This document shows positions 59,401 through 64,000 of a stretch of DNA of 64,000 bases, piece by piece. Every line of letters starts with the position of its first letter. Within the stretch, counting starts at the first letter, position 1. The stretch lies in NCBI GenBank assembly GCA_009746045.1, contig RPFO01000026.1:2111286-2175285 (forward strand). Direction: 5' to 3'. Under the pieces are notes generated by a model. It saw only the letters and a program-made list of their open reading frames with translations. It was not told the DNA's origin and made no database searches. Made by a program: the position numbers and the translations under genes. The stretch comes from Mesostigma viride (lineage: Eukaryota > Streptophyta > Mesostigmatophyceae > Mesostigmatales > Mesostigmataceae).

Positions 59401-60930
59401 CGGTGCCCTTTCCGGGTGGTGGACGAGATCAACCAGGTGAGGGGGTGAGGGGGGAGTAGGGGGCAGTGGACAGACATAAACCAGGTATTTGGGGGGTGCC
59501 ATGTTGGATATTTTCTGGGGCGGTGGACAAGATCTACCTGGTGAAGGCAGTTTGTGTGTATGTGGGTGGGGGTTGGGGAAGGGCGGGGTGGGATGGGGGA
59601 GGGAGATTGATTTGTGAAGGTGAGGGGTAGTGTAGAGGGTATTCAGCTTTGCCTGTTCAAGATGACCCCTTTTGGGTGGTGGACGAGATCAACGAGGTGA
59701 GTGGGGGGCGGGAAAGGGTTTCATTTGCTTGCTTGTGTGTGTGTGTGGGAGGGTGGGGGCTCGCTTTAGCATGTGAGGGGAGGGGTGGTGGACGGGATTA
59801 ACCAGATAGGGAGAAGAGAGAGACTTGCTCCTTGCTGGTTGGTAGGGTGGATGGGGGCGCGGGTGGGGTGGTGGCGGGGGCTCCCTTGAGCACGTGAGGG
59901 CAAGGCTGATGGATTAGGTCAAGCAGGTGAGGGGGAATAAATAAACCAGGAGCGTGGGGGGGAGGGTTATTTTTAAACCATGCGGGGGGGGTGGGGGCTG
60001 CTCGTGCCACGTGAATATAATGGGCGTGGGTGAAGGAAGTAGACAAGGTGAGAAAGAATTTCGTGAATATTTGGTTTCACTAACATTGTTTTGAATGACA
60101 AGAGTTTTGGTCTGCTAGTTGATTTAATGGGCTACATTGTCCACTTCAACATATTTACCGCCCTTGGACAGGGCATGGGCGGCCATAACCACTCATTCCA
60201 TGTTGCATGGGCTGACTCACGTGACGCAGTCACGTGGTCTTCATTAATGGGCTGACCCACTTCATGGGCAAAGCTGTCCGATGGAAGCTCAATGTGAGGC
60301 CTCCCTTCTTGTCTGGCCTCCCTCGCACAGGGCATCGTCGACCACAACAAGATCCCGGAGGGGCTTGGTCCTAGGTGGTCAATTAGATACCTTAGTTGGA
60401 ACAACCGATGAACCAAACGAAGCACCTTGCCTCTCTTTGTGCCCCCCCTCGCACAGGGAGTGATGACCCCCCTCGCGCGGGGCGTGGATGACCGTCGTCA
60501 CGCAGGGCCTGGATGATCATATCAACTTGTCCCATGGTGTATGAACTGGTCAACTAGCTTATAATTTAAGTAACTGACGCTAACCACGTGGCTCCCTCTC
60601 CTCATCGTCTCTCTCCTGCAGGGCATGGACGACCACAACGAGCGCAAGGTCTTCCGCCAGATGGTGCGCACCGCGTCCATCCCTGAGACCCCCCAGTCCT
60701 TTGTCCTCACGCCCAAACTGCTGCCGGACTTGGACTACTCCGACGCCGTCACCGTGCTGTGCATCTTCAATGGGCCGTACGTGCCACGGGAGCTGGTCCA
60801 AAGCGACGACTACCAGCTCGACCAGTTCTTCAAGCGGGTCAGTGATTGCCAGAACCTGCGCTTGACAGGTGGCGGCGCCATGGCGATCGGGCCGGCGGTG
60901 GCGCATGCCAACGAGATCGAGGCGGCGTGA
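53450..60930 (+). CDS. SMC5: SMC5: SMC5/6 complex ATPase
   Basis: Exons 53450-55426, 56650-57355, 59132-59436 and 60622-60930 give about 1,098 aa, normal for SMC5. The start is the ATG at 53450 (MKQERELRIEGG). Residues 62-70 are Walker A GPNGTGKSS, followed by the SMC5-typical CQFLPQEKVAHFA. Long coiled coils flank a hinge around GRVYGPLLMEVNVPDADA. Exon 3 carries the signature KQSGGERSVSTMLYL (about 963-977) and Walker B FRVVDEINQ. Exon 4 starts GMDDHNER, also typical of SMC5. The protein would pair with SMC6 to hold DNA during repair and replication. Donors are GTGGGT, GTGGGT and GTGAGG; acceptors end CCAG, ACAG and GCAG. Intron phases are 0, 1, 0. The ATPase motifs are intact, so it should be functional. 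Confidence 0.93.
55427..56649 (+). other. SMC5 intron 1 with repeated donor-border copies
   Basis: The exon 1 end (GAGATTGAGCGGCAG) plus donor (GTGGGT) recurs in degenerate form at about 55467-55488, 55518-55540, 55571-55583, 55636-55656, 55682-55705, 55812-55833 and 55870-55895. Most copies keep CGGCAGGTGGG-like sequence. A 14-bp minisatellite follows at 56205-56455. The true acceptor is CCTCTCCAG at 56641-56649. Confidence 0.75.
56205..56455 (+). repeat. 14-bp minisatellite (GACCAGTTGCTAAG)n in SMC5 intron 1
   Basis: About 17 degenerate units with single-base variants (CTAATGACC, CTACGGACC). Non-coding. Confidence 0.85.
57356..59131 (+). other. SMC5 intron 2
   Basis: Shortly after the donor, about 57431-57489, lies a degenerate copy of the exon 2 end (GACGCAGACTGGATGAGAGT... 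against GCGCAAGCTGGACGAGAGCA...) with another GGGTGGGTG donor. Further on are a 35-bp tandem array (57778-58060), a C run near 58979-58995 and the acceptor TTTATTCCTCAACAG. Other frames here are not supported. Confidence 0.7.
57778..58060 (+). repeat. Eight-copy 35-bp tandem repeat
   Basis: Units beginning ATCTAGTGGGTGATGTCCAC start at 57781, 57816, 57851, 57886, 57921, 57956, 57991 and 58026 and are almost identical (one unit reads ATCTACTGGG). Each unit contains the small inverted repeat AGTGGGTG/CACCACT. The homogeneity points to recent amplification. Confidence 0.9.
59437..60621 (+). other. SMC5 intron 3 with copies of both exon borders
   Basis: The left half repeats the exon 3 end plus donor (GTGGTGGACGAGATCAACCAG then GTGAGG) in degenerate form at about 59463-59490, 59518-59545, 59668-59705, 59783-59812 and 59904-59936. 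The right half repeats the acceptor plus exon 4 start (GCAGGGCATGGACGACCACAAC) at about 60165-60190, 60320-60350, 60448-60465, 60477-60495 and 60502-60520. The true borders are the best matches. Confidence 0.75.
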
Positions 60931-61700
60931 AGGCATCGATACTTAAGGCGGCGTCAAGGCGTTGTAGATGCCTTTCAAGGCGCTGTGAGGCTCGAGGGAG
61001 GTGAGATGGAGGCGGCGTGAAGGCATTGTAAAGACGGCGTGAGGCATTTTTATAGGCGGCGTAGAAGTCGCATCATGACGGCATCCAAATGGGCCATGAA
61101 GGCATCTGGCAGCGTTGTCACGCGGCGTAAGGCAACATGATGGCCACTAGGGGTTCTGAGGCGTCCTAGGCCGGGACTTGACTGAGTGCAACCGTGAGTC
61201 ATGCTAAAGGAGCAGGAGTCTGTGAAAGACTTCGTCAATGCTCGGCGTGGCGACGTCATTTTACTTGCCTGGTCATATGCTAGGAGGGGAGTAGTATTGT
61301 CGACGAGGCAAGCCAATAGTGGACAAGCGGTCTCATGCCTGGAGATGTAGCTGTCTCACACTAAGCTATAGCGCAGACTTTAAAATGCAGTATGTGTCCG
61401 GAGTGGGCCGCCGAATGTGACCCAAGTCTGGTTTAAATTGTAGTCAAACAGTTGTTTTGTTTTGTGGCTTGGAGTGAGATGGATCGATGGGAATGACAGT
61501 GGCATGGGACACGGATTTGGTACTTAGGAGAGCAATTCACCTATGCCACATTAGCTCAGTTAGATCATGAATATATTGGGAATATTGTCTCATTTCATAA
61601 TGCCAAGGCAATCTGTGACATCGTGATTTTGTACATGAACTTTTATTAAATATATAACTTAGCGACGATATAATAGATGTTGTCGTCTCTTAGCGGCCAG
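60931..61700 (+). other. SMC5 downstream region with repeated stop-region copies
   Basis: The stop context GAGATCGAGGCGGCGTGAAG (60911-60930) recurs as GAGATGGAGGCGGCGTGAAG at about 61001-61020, with shorter GGCGGCGT copies between and after. A TGTAA at 61027-61031, the green-algal polyadenylation signal, may mark the mRNA end if the organism is a chlorophyte. Nothing else is recognised up to about 61700. Confidence 0.5.
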
Positions 61701-61909
61701 AGGTGTATACATGGATCATGCATGTGTCAAAACGGATGCTCAACCCCTGTTGGCACTAGAAGGACCTCGGCGAGGAGCTAGCGCAAGCGAGTGCTCTTCA
61801 AGGTCCTGGTGCTCAAGGCCGGTTCTCACGTACGGCCCAGAAGCGTCCACGGACGCTCGATGCACTGCTCCCATGCGCTCGCGTTTGGACGGCACGGTCA
61901 GGTGCCAGG

Positions 61910-62250
61910 ATTAATTAATCAATTAATTTAACACATGCTCCTGTTGCAGGGGAGTGACGGAGCACCATTCATCTTCAAGTGCTTTTCATCCCTGAGTGTG
62001 CACAGCGGGCAGGGGGCATCTGGATCGAGCTAGACCCCCCCCTTCCCTCATGCCACAGGGTGCACAATCGGACCCATCCAAACGATCCGGCATTCCCTGC
62101 CGAGTGCAAGATGCCCGTGTGAGCATTGCATTGCTACCATTGGTCCTCCTATGGCAGGGTCCCTTTGTCCCGTCGCAACCCACTGGCAAACTTGCGCGCG
62201 CCCCGCACCGACGCGCGGCGGGACCCAGACCTGTGTGACACAATTGCTTC
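61910..62250 (-). mobile_element. LINE family B-like 3' end, B5
   Basis: A TTAATTAATCAATTAATTTAA tail is followed by a B-type terminal region (GCTCCTGTTGCAGGGGAGTG, then AAGTGCTTTTCATCCCTGAG) and a diverged 3' UTR on the minus strand. The right boundary is uncertain; CAGGAT on both sides may be a short TSD. Confidence 0.5.
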
Positions 62251-62434
62251 AGGATGCAGGGCTCTGGGATTATCTGTACTCCGCGCCCGCATGATAGACA
62301 AGGAGAAATGGGCTGCCGTCTGCGATAAGCACCTTCCTGCACATGGGGCATGCTACTGTTTTCTCCCCGCGGGCCCCATGGCCCATTGGTAGAATGCAAG
62401 GTAGAAGTCCTCATGTGGAGGTTATTGCCCCTGA

Positions 62435-63399
62435 CGCCATCGCTACGAAACTCCAGGAGCTTGAAGACCTTAGCCAGGCACTTGTAACAACGGGAGGCCA
62501 CCGACCGCGCCCACCGCGACTAGCTGCCGGGTGGCGCGCTGCGTCGTTTCCCCCAGAAGCCAGGTGAGACGTCAACCTCCCTTGCCGACGAGCTTAAGGA
62601 CCAGCTCCTTACCCTCATGGGCCTGGTAGGTGAGGTAGAACTGCGTGGGTGCCACCGCCTTCCCCACTCAAGGGACAAGGCGGCTCCCGGGCCGGCCACC
62701 AGTCCTGCTCACCTTCCCCTCCCGTGAGGACAAGCAGCAGTTCCTCTCTCGTCGCAAGCGGTTGCACGACCTCACCTGGACGCTGGACGACGACCTGACC
62801 CCCGCTCAGCAGCATCAGCGACGCGACCTGTGGCCGGAATACCTCCGCCACAAGCAGGACCCCCAGAGGCCCAAGGTGTACTGGAGGGGCGGCCCGGACC
62901 TGATGATCAACCACAAGATGTGGACGCCCTCAGCGGGCTAGAATAGCTTGCATAATAGCCCTAGCTTGTATCCACTGGTAGTCACTGCCTGGCTATGGCA
63001 GCCATGCTTAGAATGTTTGCCTAGCTGTGCCAACATACCTAGTCACGTGCACCGCTAACGCACGGTACACAACCAGCCATAGCCTTAGCTTAGTCCTTGT
63101 ACAGCTAGCCATGCTACGCCCTGGCTATGATCAGATTACTTGCCCATGCACGCTCCATGTTATGCCATGCTCACATGGGTCTAATTATTGCACCCACAGA
63201 TTGCCGGATCGTTTACACGCAGTTTAGCGTGTCCGAGTGCAGCTGTGGCATGCCTTTAATTGGCATGAACCGGAGAATGGGAGTCTCTGCCCTAGTGCCC
63301 TTTCTCCTGTTGTGCACACACAGGGATTAAAAGCACTTCGGTGGTCCGTGTCTCCCCAACGGGAGCACGTGTTTAATTAATTAAGGAGCACGTTTTTTT
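62435..63399 (+). mobile_element. ORF1-LINE family B copy B3
   Basis: A perfect 10-bp TSD, TTGCCCCTGA (62425-62434, 63400-63409). It has the ORF1 C-terminal half, the 3' UTR, a terminal hairpin near 63347-63370 (CTCCC/GGGAG, loop CAAC, outer CGTG/CACG) and the tail. The tail is odd: TTAATTAATTAA is followed by GGAGCACG, a second partial copy of the hairpin end, and then a T run. It keeps the empty TTAA (62595-62598) that P3 occupies in B2. Confidence 0.85.
62440..62941 (+). pseudogene. LINE ORF1 (B3)
   Basis: Coiled coil (KLQELEDL), RRM-like region (TSLADELKDQLLTLMGL, VELRGCHRLPHS) and C-terminal domain (RRKRLHDLTW, DDDLTPAQQHQRRDLW, INHKMWTPSAG), stop at 62939-62941. Compared with B2 it has a stop and frame changes in the coiled coil (62480-62520) and one more near 62690 (CCCGGGCCGGCC region). 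Confidence 0.7.
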
Positions 63400-63651
63400 T
63401 TGCCCCTGAGGCCGGCCGGATATAGCCGCTACACTCACTACCGCCTCGTCTGTCATTACAGTAGAGGACAGCTCAGATGAGGATTATGAAGTGAGACAAC
63501 TATGCCTGGACGCATGGCGCCGTGGAACGACTAGGGAAGTTGTCTGAGAGGAAAGGCGCGAAGGCCGCGGGAGCCGCGTGGCTATCTCTAGGAAGACCTG
63601 CATGGAGGGAGACAACAGAGGGTAACAAGAAAGGCCGGTTGATAGGGAAAA

Positions 63652-63663
63652 CACATACACACA

Positions 63664-63726
<63 letters not shown>

Positions 63727-63740
63727 CACACACACCAACA
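63652..63740. repeat. (CA)n microsatellite
   Basis: About 40 CA units with a few TA interruptions. Overlapping frames (Thr-His, Cys-Val) are artefacts. Confidence 0.95.
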
Positions 63741-63802
63741 AAAACAAAAACAAAAACAACCAAAACTAAGAAGGAAAAGAGGGAACGCAGACACACAGAC
63801 AC

Positions 63803-64000
63803 TAATTAATTAATTAATTAATTAATTAATTAATTAATTAATTAATTAATTAGACTCGTGCTCCCGTTGGCCGTTGGGGAGTCACGGAGCATTAATTAAC
63901 CCCGATGGATGGATGGGTACTGGGTAGGTGCAAACAGTCCTACCCGTCTAATCTATCTACATCAGCTACCTACAACATCTATCTAAACAGCATCTCTAGC
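63803..64000 (-). mobile_element. LINE family D 3' end, D2 (runs off the window)
   Basis: A long (AATT)n tail (63803-63852) is followed by a family D terminal region like D1 (GACTCGTGCTCCCGTTGG, GGAT repeats, TCTATCTACATC). The hairpin has a short CCGTTGG duplication in its loop. Its 5' part lies beyond the window. Confidence 0.75.

Larger units (their letters stand above)
61720..63500 (+). mobile_element. RT-LINE R5 fragment, interrupted by B5 and B3
   Basis: Decayed plus-strand RT-LINE. 61785-61905 resembles the post-RT region of C1 (KRVLFKVLVL, then LTYGPEA and RLDGTV). 62270-62434 encodes MIDKEKWAAVCDKHLPAHG, matching R4 (RWQKLSCDKHLPEG). It resumes at 63410-63490 with AVEDSSDEDY-type sequence as in the R4 end. 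The B3 TSD TTGCCCCTGA joins the last two pieces. Several frame changes. Confidence 0.65.

Noticed and set aside
63484-63809. Cys-Val and Thr-His frames
   Set aside because: They are translations of a CA microsatellite.

Overview
The window is eukaryotic nuclear DNA. It has GT-AG introns, one conserved SMC-family gene with three introns, LINEs with L1-type ORF1 and reverse transcriptase (RT), piggyBac-like TTAA elements, and a Ty3/gypsy-type LTR element whose primer site looks like the plant-type initiator-tRNA-Met site. GC-rich coding exons sit in repeat-rich DNA of mixed composition. A green alga (chlorophyte or charophyte) fits best. That is an inference, and the species is not identified.

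Only about 10 kb (roughly 50.9-61.1 kb) looks like ordinary host gene space. A two-exon minus-strand gene for a Pro/Gly/Gln-rich, possibly secreted protein (50977-52266) stands divergent to a four-exon SMC5 gene (53450-60930). SMC5 is the core ATPase of the SMC5/6 genome-stability complex. Walker A, the ABC signature and Walker B are all present, and the spliced length is about 1,098 aa.

Almost everything else is transposons nested in transposons. The layers can be peeled apart by target-site duplications (TSDs) and by empty sites present in the same window. Left nest (5.1-10.4 kb): RT-LINE C2 (TSD 13 bp) carries piggyBac-like P2 in its tail and ORF1-LINE B2 in its body, and B2 carries piggyBac-like P3. 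Second nest (10.47-28.03 kb): RT-LINE R4 holds D1 and the 15-kb insert B4. B4 holds SINE-like S1/S2 (S1 split by TTAA element T1) and the 11.7-kb TTAA element T2, and T2 holds ORF1-only LINE A1. Third nest (30.4-49.7 kb): RT-LINE C1 is split by a 17.5-kb LTR element with nearly identical LTRs, and that element is split by a 9.4-kb TIR element (Z) carrying a spliced gene of unknown family and several large tandem arrays. Right nest (61.7-63.5 kb): RT-LINE R5 is interrupted by B5 and B3.

The most novel-looking system is the LINE community. Short ORF1-only elements (A, B) and RT-bearing elements (C, R4, R5) coexist. Families A, B, C and D share a 3'-terminal stem-loop whose stems vary by compensatory changes, followed in most copies by an (AATT)n tail. 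This looks like ORF1-only parasites moved in trans by RT partners. The palindromic tails in turn supply TTAA targets for TTAA transposons. Other points of interest: all three SMC5 introns contain degenerate copies of their own exon borders; 15-17-bp insertions flanked by duplications recur (U family); and a 0.79-kb foldback element carries a tRNA-like sequence in both orientations.
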